Assembly: GCA_023269545.1 (NCBI GenBank)
Contig: JAHFTB010000005.1
Span: forward strand, 1 to 64,000
Direction: 5' to 3'
DNA length: 64,000 bases
Origin: Verrucomicrobiota bacterium
Lineage (GTDB): Bacteria > Verrucomicrobiota > Verrucomicrobiia > Chthoniobacterales > Xiphinematobacteraceae
Position numbers and translations under genes: made by a program. This document shows positions 16,032-23,563 of this stretch, piece by piece. Within the stretch, counting starts at the first letter, position 1; each line of letters starts with the position of its first letter. A model generated the notes under the pieces. The model was not told the origin of the DNA and did not search any database. It saw nothing but the letters and a program-made list of their open reading frames with translations.

Positions 16032-17480
16032 ATGGGACACATCCAACAAAACTTAGATGCGGGCATCAATTCCAATTCGCTCTATTCGCTCAATTGGCCG
16101 GCGAAAATCCAAAAAAATGCGGCTGGAGATAAAGAAACGCTTCAGACGCTGATAGAGACAAATCTACAACAAGTGCTCAACCCCCTGGTTGTGGAGAAAA
16201 AGCGAGCATTGGCACAGAAAGTGGTGCAAAACCAATTGCCCGAAACAGGAGCTTTTTTACAACGGGACTCAGGCATTCCTTCTTTAGATCAACCCTCCCC
16301 TTCCTTTCAAAGCACGCCACCAGAGCATGCGCAAATAATGAAAATATTCGATATTCTCAATGACTCTGCCAACAAAGAGAAGTTGAATACTGGATTTGCT
16401 GCTGATATTTCTGCACCAGAGCATGCGCAAATAATGGGAATATTAAATATTCTCGATGACCCTGCCAACAAAGAGAAGTTGAATACTGGGTTTACTGCTT
16501 ATGTTTCTGCTATGCCTGATCAGTACTTAGGGCAAAAAGACATTTCCAAAAATAATACACCTGCAAAAATAGCCTCTCCGAATAGTAATGGGAATCCACC
16601 CACATCAGACAATTGGGGATCAGGGGATCTGATGCAGAGAGTTTATGCTTTAATGAACGAAGCATTTGCTGTGCTAGGGAAGGGATTGGCTGAACAGCTA
16701 AAGCACAAATTAGAGTTTAGTATAGCTTCGCTCCATTCTGCTATAGAAGCTGCTGATACCAAGGAGAATGGAGCTAAGTTGAATCTGGGGCTTTCGATTT
16801 GCGGTAGTGTCTTGAGTTTGGCTAGCGACAGCGCCGGACTCTTACATAGTTTGGACAATGCGCCGGCTCTTAAGACTGCTAAGGGTCTCAAGGAGCCAGG
16901 GATGGAAGAAGAAGAAGAATCTGCGGCAAAGGCGAAGCAGTCTCAGAAGGAGAATCATCTGAATAAGACCGAAACGACGGAGGAAGGAAATACTGATCCT
17001 CAGAAGCAAGCCAAAGACGATCAGAAGAAAGCGGAAAAACGCCACGAGACATCCAAGAAAGAGCTTGAAAAGACGCAACAGGAAGACGCCGTTCAGGACG
17101 TAGAGACAAAAGAGAAGAACAATCTAGAAAAAGCGAAAAAGGATGAATCAAAAATGGAGGAGCTGAAAAAATCAGAGAAAGAGAACGAGGAAAGGGAGCT
17201 TCTCCGGCAACATAAGGTGAAGACTGCCGGTTATGCTTTTGATGCTGCAAAGTCTGTGGCTGGAATGTTCAAAACGGGGGGAGAATATGTCCAGGTGACC
17301 TCTAATGCGGATGCCGAGAAGGGGGTTGCACAGGCTAAGCTTGACGAAGTTTTCAATCAGAACCTGGAGGGCACTATGAGTAAAACGTTGGAGTCTATGA
17401 AGATGGCGACTGATGTAGAACAATCTGTCTCAAATAACGAAAACGAAACAAAGAAGAGTATTATGCGTCACAACGGATAA
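16032..17480 (+). CDS. Candidate second T3SS translocator (SctB-like)
   Basis: A protein of 482 residues without a signal peptide. It has a tandem 32-residue duplication (see separate entry), a helical middle with a weakly hydrophobic stretch (LNLGLSICGSVLSLASDSAG, about 254-273), a long highly charged coiled coil (about 285-395, Glu/Lys/Gln-rich) and an Ala-rich C-terminal helical region (AAKSVAGMFKTGGEYV to EQSVSNNENETKKS) like the end of IpaC/SipC/YopD-type proteins. Its place between the YopB-like gene and a chaperone supports a minor-translocator role; an effector or regulator remains possible because the hydrophobic segment is modest. Confidence 0.6.
   Translation: MGHIQQNLDAGINSNSLYSLNWPAKIQKNAAGDKETLQTLIETNLQQVLNPLVVEKKRALAQKVVQNQLPETGAFLQRDSGIPSLDQPSPSFQSTPPEHAQIMKIFDILNDSANKEKLNTGFAADISAPEHAQIMGILNILDDPANKEKLNTGFTAYVSAMPDQYLGQKDISKNNTPAKIASPNSNGNPPTSDNWGSGDLMQRVYALMNEAFAVLGKGLAEQLKHKLEFSIASLHSAIEAADTKENGAKLNLGLSICGSVLSLASDSAGLLHSLDNAPALKTAKGLKEPGMEEEEESAAKAKQSQKENHLNKTETTEEGNTDPQKQAKDDQKKAEKRHETSKKELEKTQQEDAVQDVETKEKNNLEKAKKDESKMEELKKSEKENEERELLRQHKVKTAGYAFDAAKSVAGMFKTGGEYVQVTSNADAEKGVAQAKLDEVFNQNLEGTMSKTLESMKMATDVEQSVSNNENETKKSIMRHNG
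16320..16511 (+). repeat. Tandem 96-bp repeat inside the SctB-like gene
   Basis: Two units, 16320-16415 and 16416-16511, each encode 32 residues starting PEHAQIM and containing NKEKLNTGF. The DNA copies differ at few positions, so the in-frame duplication is recent. Confidence 0.9.
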
Positions 17481-17504
17481 TGCATTTACATTGAATGTCA
17501 TAAA

Positions 17505-17936
17505 ATGACGCCCGCCTTTTCTTCTCAAAGTGATGATTCTTCTTTTCTTGCTTTGGTGTTGCAGGTGTTGGGTGTTGAGAAGCCGGAGGGGGCCTTGCCC
17601 CTTCCGGTTGATCTCATGATTGATGGCCAGTTCCCGGTTCGAATCTGCCAGGTCAGGCAGCGATGGGTGGTCTGTGGAACTATTGCCACGGAAATTTCCG
17701 AGTGTGAGGAGTATGCACTACTCTCTTTATTGGAACGTGCTTCCGGGATGTGGGGCACACTAGAGGGGACTTTCTGCTACGAAAAAAAAGAAGACATCCT
17801 GGTGTTATGGAGAGATATATCGGATTCGAAGGAACAAGAACTAGAATCCATCATGAGTCGTTTTTTGGAAGAATTAGAATTTTGGCGTATGGAAGGGGCC
17901 GAAGCAGGCTGTACGGGTAGGGAAGTTTTTCCGTGA
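17505..17936 (+). CDS. T3SS class I chaperone, CesT-like
   Basis: A protein of 143 residues, acidic and of the CesT/SycE size. The pattern of an N-terminal helix (SSFLALVLQVLGV), strands PLPVDLMIDGQFPVRICQ and RWVVCGTI, a helix EEYALLSLLERASG, strands, and a long acidic C-terminal helix (EQELESIMSRFLEELEFW) matches the heart-shaped dimeric chaperones that hand secretion substrates to the T3SS ATPase. Its GTGA overlap of four bases with the secretin gene shows translational coupling. The client may be the upstream coiled-coil protein; that is inferred from position only. Confidence 0.75.
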   Translation: MTPAFSSQSDDSSFLALVLQVLGVEKPEGALPLPVDLMIDGQFPVRICQVRQRWVVCGTIATEISECEEYALLSLLERASGMWGTLEGTFCYEKKEDILVLWRDISDSKEQELESIMSRFLEELEFWRMEGAEAGCTGREVFP

Positions 17937-19915
17937 TCTCTCGGATCTTATGGCGGTCCATTGTCCGGTGTGGGATTTTGATTGTAGGGGTCACAAGTTT
18001 AAGTGCCCCATCAGCCAGAGCCCTCCCTCCGGAAAAATTGCCGAAGCCGATGGATATCCGTATCGATCCGGAGCCTACCGGATCTGTTCAGGACAAACAA
18101 AGGCCGAGTCCCCAGCAAGGTGGTAATTCCTCCCCATGGGTAGAGGGTTCTATTGTCAATATCCTGGCGGATCAAAGTCCGCTGGAAGATATTTTGCAGG
18201 AATTTGGCAGTCAAATGAACATCCGGGTTTTTACTAGTCCCGGAGTGGCTGGGAAGGTGAGTGGCCGTTTTATGGGACTGACCCCGCAAAAGTTTTTGGA
18301 TCAGTTGTCTCGTGCCTATGGTCTGGACTGGCTCTACTATAATCAACAGATTTATTTTTCTTCCAGTTCAGAAAGCCAAACTGTGGTGCGCACATTGAGG
18401 TACCTTCCTGGAGATCAAGCCGTGAAGGTAGTGGAACAGATGGGTCTTTTCGGAGCGGGAGCTTCCATCCGAGGGATTCCGGGCACTCCTTTAGTGATGT
18501 TAACGGGTCCTCCTAAATTTCTCGATATTGCTCAGGAAGTGCTGCGCACGTTAGAAGCACAAACTGCATATAGACAGACGAGCGAACTCGTCATTCAAGT
18601 GTTTCCCATCAATTATGCTTGGGCTTATGATGTCCAGATGGCCGGGGGCCCAGGCTTCGGAGGAGGATCGGACGGATATACTGTTCAGGGGATAGCAACC
18701 ACTTTGTCCCAACTGGTTGGTGGAGGAGGGCCCGGAATTTCGATGGGGCGTTTTACTCCACCCAGCGGTGCCAAACCGGTAGTGAGCGTTTTGGAGAAAG
18801 CGGGAGTGCAGCGGCAGGTGGCTCGAGCATTTCCTCCGGATCGACAGAGTGCACATGATTACCCCTCTTTTCAGCAAAATGTCGCCGGTGTTTCGGGAGC
18901 GAACCCACAGGAAGCAAATAATAACCAGCAGAATCGTGGAGGGGGTCTCAGTTACCCTGGTTCGAGTGGGGGGATCTCTATTCTGGCGGATGTGCGCTCA
19001 AATTCGGTCATCATACGCGATGTTCGAGAAAATATGGGCTTTTACCAAGCTGCCATCTCCAAATTGGATGTTCCGGTGAAAATTGTCGAGATTTCTGCCT
19101 CCATCATAGATGCCGATATCAATTCAGGTCGAGTCCTGGGAGCCAACGGAATTACGATAGCCCCACTGGGTCCTCTTGCGAGTTTTACAATAAATAATAC
19201 GGGTGGAGATACAAAAACTGGAAATCTCAGTCTCAGCGGAATTTATGGAACGGCTCAAATTTCTGCAGCCCTGAATTTTTTGGAAAAAAATAATAGAGCA
19301 AAGACTCTTTCGCGTCCCACAATCGTTACTTTGGATAATTTTTCCGCATCGATCAGCGATAACACGACGGACTATGTATCCACGAAAGGTGTGTACGGTA
19401 CGCTCTTTCAAATCAGCTCAGGTCTCTCATTACAAGTGGTGCCGCATATCACGATGGATAGAGGGCAACCACAAGTGTCCATGCAGATTACCATTTCGGA
19501 GGGGAAAAGTGATCGACAGGGAGAAAATCCTACCACCAAAGCAACGACTGTGTTGACGCAGGCTGTGGTTCGCATGAATCAGAGTCTTTTAATTGGAGGA
19601 ATATATCGGAAAGTCAGTTCCAGAGAGCGCAGTGGATATCCCTGGTTGAGCCAAATTCCAGTCGTCAATTTCTTGTTTTCTGCGAGCAGTCGGAGCAAGG
19701 GAGTGGTGGAGCGTTTATTTTTAATTACTCCTCGAGTGGTCGATATTTATTCCAAGAACTTAGGAGACTATAGCCAATATTTTCGTCCTTCTCCCACAGT
19801 GGAAGCGGCGGAACAAAAAACCAGAGATGCGCAGATGCTCCCTTCTTCTCCAGGCGCGCCGGTGATGATTCCCGCACACGGCAGGCACGCCAAGAAGTCT
19901 GATGATGAGGATTAG
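17933..19915 (+). CDS. sctC: T3SS outer-membrane secretin SctC
   Basis: A protein of 660 residues starting at GTG 17933. A signal peptide (about 1-30, ending SARA-LPPE) directs it to the outer membrane, where it forms the T3SS ring. N0/N1-type domains follow (LADQSPLEDILQEFGSQMNI and VSGRFMGLTPQKFLDQLSRA), then an N3-type region with a Gly/Gln/Asn-rich insert (about 300-345), and the secretin core with TLSRPTIVTLDNFSASIS, LQVVPHITMDRGQPQVSMQI, SLLIGGIYRK, and near the end IPVVNFLFSASSRSKG plus RLFLITPRVVD. The latter are the typical secretin gate and rim motifs. It ends the T3SS block; no pilotin gene is seen beside it. Confidence 0.93.
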   Translation: MISRILWRSIVRCGILIVGVTSLSAPSARALPPEKLPKPMDIRIDPEPTGSVQDKQRPSPQQGGNSSPWVEGSIVNILADQSPLEDILQEFGSQMNIRVFTSPGVAGKVSGRFMGLTPQKFLDQLSRAYGLDWLYYNQQIYFSSSSESQTVVRTLRYLPGDQAVKVVEQMGLFGAGASIRGIPGTPLVMLTGPPKFLDIAQEVLRTLEAQTAYRQTSELVIQVFPINYAWAYDVQMAGGPGFGGGSDGYTVQGIATTLSQLVGGGGPGISMGRFTPPSGAKPVVSVLEKAGVQRQVARAFPPDRQSAHDYPSFQQNVAGVSGANPQEANNNQQNRGGGLSYPGSSGGISILADVRSNSVIIRDVRENMGFYQAAISKLDVPVKIVEISASIIDADINSGRVLGANGITIAPLGPLASFTINNTGGDTKTGNLSLSGIYGTAQISAALNFLEKNNRAKTLSRPTIVTLDNFSASISDNTTDYVSTKGVYGTLFQISSGLSLQVVPHITMDRGQPQVSMQITISEGKSDRQGENPTTKATTVLTQAVVRMNQSLLIGGIYRKVSSRERSGYPWLSQIPVVNFLFSASSRSKGVVERLFLITPRVVDIYSKNLGDYSQYFRPSPTVEAAEQKTRDAQMLPSSPGAPVMIPAHGRHAKKSDDED

Positions 19916-19920
19916 GGCAG

Positions 19921-19948
19921 GCGCTCATTTTAAAGACATTCCGCTATA
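19921..19948. repeat. Solo family C end
   Basis: GCTCATTTTAAAGACATTCCGCTATATG resembles the right end of family C elements (compare the end of the copy at 45875-46044). Only one end is present, three to five bases after the secretin gene stop. Confidence 0.45.
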
Positions 19949-20031
19949 TGGAAACGGTGAGGGCGGCCTATCCATTCAGATTGGCATTGACTATAGTTCG
20001 ACGAAGAGGAGAGTCATCTTACTAGGCAAGT

Positions 20032-20250
20032 ATGATTTTTGAGACATTTTTCAGCCCAGAAGTCAATATTTTGGGCCTTTATATTCCCTGGGTGGTTCCC
20101 ATAGCATTTGTTGGCTTTCTTTGCGCGATGATATTGGTGGATGGGATGGAAAGGCTGAATTGGACAAGGTTTGTTTGGCATCTTCCTCTTTTTCTGATCT
20201 CGCTTGCCGTGTTTTTTTCTTGTTTCATCGGATTAATATGCAGCCCATAA
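20032..20250 (+). CDS. DUF1656 small membrane protein (AaeX-like)
   Basis: A protein of 72 residues with two membrane segments (VVPIAFVGFLCAMILV and LPLFLISLAVFFSCFIGLI) and the characteristic N-terminus (FSPEVNILGLYIP) and WTRFVWHLPLF of the DUF1656/AaeX family, which is regularly encoded with HlyD-type fusion proteins and FUSC permeases of aromatic-acid efflux pumps. Its 3' end overlaps the next gene by 13 bases. A decayed relative is at 25830-25937. Confidence 0.85.
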   Translation: MIFETFFSPEVNILGLYIPWVVPIAFVGFLCAMILVDGMERLNWTRFVWHLPLFLISLAVFFSCFIGLICSP

Positions 20251-21122
20251 AATGGAGTCATTCGGGAATTCGGCTTCTGATTACCTTATCAGTCGTTGTC
20301 TTAGCTTTGGCAGCACTTAGCCTTTTATATTATCGGTTTATTCATTTTCCTTGGACTCGGGATGCACAAGTCCGAGCTAATGTAGTGGGCATTGCCCCAC
20401 GCGTTTCGGGTCCCATTATTCGTATCCCATTGCATGATAACCAACAACTGCGTAAAGGCGATCTGCTCTTTGAGATCGATCCGAGTACTTATCAAGCGGA
20501 CCTCCTGAGGGCGGAGGGAGTGTTGCAACAATCTCAGGCGGATGTAGTGCGTGCTCAACAGCAGCTAGAACGCGACACCGTGCTCTATAGCAAGAAAGTG
20601 ATCGATTTACGGGAATTACAGAATGCGCAAGACGATTATGCCTCAGCCTACGCAACCTTTCATGCAGCCCAAGCCAGTCGGCAAACCGCACACCTGAATC
20701 TCGAATTTACGCGTGTGCTCTCGCCTATCGATGGATACCTGACCAATTTTGATACGAGTCCGGGGACTTATGTGACTGCCGGACAACAATTGCTTGCCTT
20801 GGTAGACTCCAATTCATTTTGGGTGGCTGCCTATTTTACCGAGGCGCAGATCCCTTACATTCATCCCGGAGATTCCGTTCGGATCAAATTAATGTCCCAT
20901 CCGCGAATAACATTTTATGGAAAAGTGGAAAGTGTCGGTTGGGCAATTCACCGTATTGATGGGGCAACTGAAGAGCTTTTGCCAAATGTTCGGCAGACCA
21001 TTGAGTGGGTACGTCTTCCCCAACGTTTTCCGGTAAGAATTATATTTGATCCGCCCTCATCAGTTCCTTTGCGCATTGGCGAAACAGCTTCTGTGAGTAT
21101 TATTCGACGGCACACTCAATAG
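20238..21122 (+). CDS. HlyD-type efflux membrane fusion protein (AaeA-like)
   Basis: A protein of 294 residues from the ATG at 20238; the frame is open further upstream but that part overlaps the DUF1656 gene. A single N-terminal membrane anchor (about 11-30), a lipoyl half-motif (GIAPRVSGPIIRIPL with DNQQLRKGDLLFEID), a helical hairpin (about 85-150), the second lipoyl half (TRVLSPIDGYLTNF) and beta-barrel domain (DSNSFWVAAYFTEAQIPYI, PGDSVRIKL) are in the usual order. It bridges an inner-membrane FUSC permease to an outer-membrane channel. The permease gene is next, convergent. Confidence 0.9.
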   Translation: MQPIKWSHSGIRLLITLSVVVLALAALSLLYYRFIHFPWTRDAQVRANVVGIAPRVSGPIIRIPLHDNQQLRKGDLLFEIDPSTYQADLLRAEGVLQQSQADVVRAQQQLERDTVLYSKKVIDLRELQNAQDDYASAYATFHAAQASRQTAHLNLEFTRVLSPIDGYLTNFDTSPGTYVTAGQQLLALVDSNSFWVAAYFTEAQIPYIHPGDSVRIKLMSHPRITFYGKVESVGWAIHRIDGATEELLPNVRQTIEWVRLPQRFPVRIIFDPPSSVPLRIGETASVSIIRRHTQ

Positions 21123-21177
21123 TTTGTGGTTCGTGGTTCGCGGTTGGTAAAAGTTTGCGGTTGGCAGAGGACATAAG

Positions 21178-21210
21178 CCTCAAAAAGCTGCGAATTGCCT
21201 CCACGCACTC
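21178..21210 (+). repeat. Partial family D repeat
   Basis: CCTCAAAAAGCTGCGAATTG is the first block of family D; the rest of the element is missing. It lies in the 90-base gap between convergent genes, which also has a GGTTCGTGGTTCGCGGTTGG short direct repeat at about 21127-21146. Confidence 0.5.
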
Positions 21211-21212
21211 AA

Positions 21213-23414
21213 CTACACGGCGACGTCACCGGCATAATTTTCGAGTTGTAAATGAGAAACCAGTTGTCGACAATTCCAGGCGGCAGAGGCAGCCCCCTCC
21301 AGACGATGAAGCATACCCAGTACTTCCATGACCACCAGTGTGCTTTCCGGTTTGAATAATGCTTGCTCGCGCAATTTTTTGTATACGGAATGAAAGCATT
21401 CAGTGGGCTTGGGGCGGGGAGGCGAGGGCAAAGGGCATGTACTACGATCTTGGAAGGCTTGCTGACATTCGCTCAAATCGAGCAGTAGAGTTTCTTTCAA
21501 TGGAACGAGGAGAGGAGAGATTTTAGAAAGAAATACATGGGTTTCCTCGTGGTGGACCGCATCTTTCAACATAGCTAACTGATAGCCGGTGCATCGCATT
21601 TGAGAAAGAAACTCGTGAAGTTTCTGCCGTTCTTGAGGCACACAGGCTCGAAGAGGGAGGACATCCACCCATCGGTCAGTGTTCCACGCGGTTTGAAACA
21701 TTGTGGGATATGTAGCGAATTCTGATTTGCTAAAAAAGTTGGCAAGGAGGTGAAGGCATCCGGAGAAATACTGCTGGCAGGCATTAAAAAATTCGTTTTG
21801 AGGAAGGGGAGGCCACAACAGTCTTTGCACCAATGCATAAAATCCTATTGATATCATGATCCCAAAGTACCAACTTTGAAAGCTACCGGGAGCTGGCGGC
21901 CAGTATTGGCAAATATTTACCACTCCGGCAATAGCAAGTATGAGCGTATACATGCGCTGAGTAAAGATTCCCAAATACTCAAAATAAGCCCATCCGAATA
22001 AAAAGAAGGAAAAAAGAACAAAGATATTTATATAGAAGTAGTTCGCAATCCAGGGAGTGAGCAAAGTAAATAGAATCAGTGCGGGAATGCCTGCGAGTCC
22101 TCCCCATAATGCATGTCGAAATACCTGTTGGCCCGTATTTCCATAAAAATAATTGTGTGGGAGCATGATAAAGAGCCAAGCATTGACCGGAATGCCCTCG
22201 AATCCGGGTGGGTGTATCCAGTTACAAAAGATGACTGCAAGAATTGCCGTAATCGATCCTTTTAAAGCTATCACGATGTGAATGGGATCGATAGCAAACC
22301 AAGATTCTTTTGATGCGGCGGAGGTGGGTTGATAATGGCTATTAATAAATAGGCGTACCAATTCTTCCCGAATAGCATGCAAATGAGCCGCTGAATCTAA
22401 AAATCCTGTTGTAAATCTGGCAAAGGCTGTAAATTCGATTGCCTCATTCTTAAAATAGATTTTTGTACTGCGTAATGCGTCAATGTGATGCATCAAAGCC
22501 TTGCAGGCAGGTTCGAGAATTCCCGATCGAGGAGGTAAGCATTTGATCAGACTTTCTCGGAATAGTTCACATTCTTTTTCGATTGCGGAAAGTAATGCAT
22601 TCACTTCCGGTTTGATCTGCTTCACAAACAAACTATCCGGATGTCCGGCCTGAGTGTATCCCATAGATGCAGCGTGTATCCGGCTGAGCCGATCTACGAT
22701 GATATGATAGCTAGGGACTCGCAGGGCGAATGCGGAACTCTCACGTGCTCCAAAGAGCATGAGCTTTTGTAATAATTCGATGTTTTTTACGTGAGTGGCT
22801 TCGATTTCAGCGAATCGTACTAGGTTGTTATTACGTTGATAAAGAGATTGTTTCATCTCGCTGGTAGTTTCTTCCAAACGATGTAACATCGTCATGGTGA
22901 GGCTACGAAATTCCACTCGTGCGTGCCGAGGCCAGAGTACTGTACTGACCACAAGAGTCACAATAATGCCAAGGCTAATATTCATGGTGCGGGAGATCCC
23001 GATATCCCATGCTTTTTCGGGAGCAAACATACTGCCTCCGATCACAATCAACATGGTCATAGAGCAAAGGATGAAAGCGTAGGGCGCTCGTTTTCCTCCG
23101 GACATGTAGTTAAAAAAGGTCAGGAGGACAAAAAGTAAGGTAAGAAATAGCGGACCGTTCCCAAGAAAATTTCCTATCAGTGCGATCCCTAAGAGGGCTC
23201 CAATAAGGGTTCCGCATACGCGAAAGAATGCCTTTTCAGCCATAGCTCCCACATACTGAGCAACCATCAAAACAGAGACAGTGACGATGGACCATGCGGG
23301 GCTGTCGAGACGTAGCCAGCAGGCACAATACAAAGCCAATATTCCGGCTATCGCAAATTTAACACCGTATTGAAACCGTAAGATGGTGGAACAACTGCCA
23401 TACGCTTTGAGCAT
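21213..23414 (-). CDS. FUSC-family aromatic-acid exporter permease (AaeB-like), copy 1
   Basis: A protein of 733 residues of the FUSC/PET family. Six or so N-terminal membrane segments (from FAIAGILALYCACW, including WSIVTVSVLMVAQYVGAMAE and MSGGKRAPYAFILCSMTMLI) are followed by a cytoplasmic helical domain (about 160-350), a second membrane block (IHIVIALKGSITAILAVIFC to FYALVQRLLWPPLPQNEFF) and a C-terminal helical domain. Such proteins work with a HlyD-type adaptor and DUF1656 protein to expel aromatic acids or related compounds. It is paralogous along its whole length to the next gene, both ending ENYAGDVA-x. Confidence 0.88.
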   Translation of the reverse strand: MLKAYGSCSTILRFQYGVKFAIAGILALYCACWLRLDSPAWSIVTVSVLMVAQYVGAMAEKAFFRVCGTLIGALLGIALIGNFLGNGPLFLTLLFVLLTFFNYMSGGKRAPYAFILCSMTMLIVIGGSMFAPEKAWDIGISRTMNISLGIIVTLVVSTVLWPRHARVEFRSLTMTMLHRLEETTSEMKQSLYQRNNNLVRFAEIEATHVKNIELLQKLMLFGARESSAFALRVPSYHIIVDRLSRIHAASMGYTQAGHPDSLFVKQIKPEVNALLSAIEKECELFRESLIKCLPPRSGILEPACKALMHHIDALRSTKIYFKNEAIEFTAFARFTTGFLDSAAHLHAIREELVRLFINSHYQPTSAASKESWFAIDPIHIVIALKGSITAILAVIFCNWIHPPGFEGIPVNAWLFIMLPHNYFYGNTGQQVFRHALWGGLAGIPALILFTLLTPWIANYFYINIFVLFSFFLFGWAYFEYLGIFTQRMYTLILAIAGVVNICQYWPPAPGSFQSWYFGIMISIGFYALVQRLLWPPLPQNEFFNACQQYFSGCLHLLANFFSKSEFATYPTMFQTAWNTDRWVDVLPLRACVPQERQKLHEFLSQMRCTGYQLAMLKDAVHHEETHVFLSKISPLLVPLKETLLLDLSECQQAFQDRSTCPLPSPPRPKPTECFHSVYKKLREQALFKPESTLVVMEVLGMLHRLEGAASAAWNCRQLVSHLQLENYAGDVAV

Positions 23415-23563
23415 AAGATGAGCATTGACTATGCATGGGAAGCAACTATTAATGGTTTATCATACGTAATAAACGTCTTCTAATCAGTTCTTAATTGTTT
23501 TGGAAGAATATCCTTCACCTTGCTTTTTTAAAGAAAAAGTTGTTTGCAAAACTGCCAGCGGGG

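Noticed and set aside
6942..19915. Assignment of the window to Chlamydiae on the basis of the T3SS
   Set aside because: The Bat operon, purK, cysH, FUSC pumps and the small lipoprotein fit Verrucomicrobiota better; T3SS also occur there. Without a marker gene the choice stays open.
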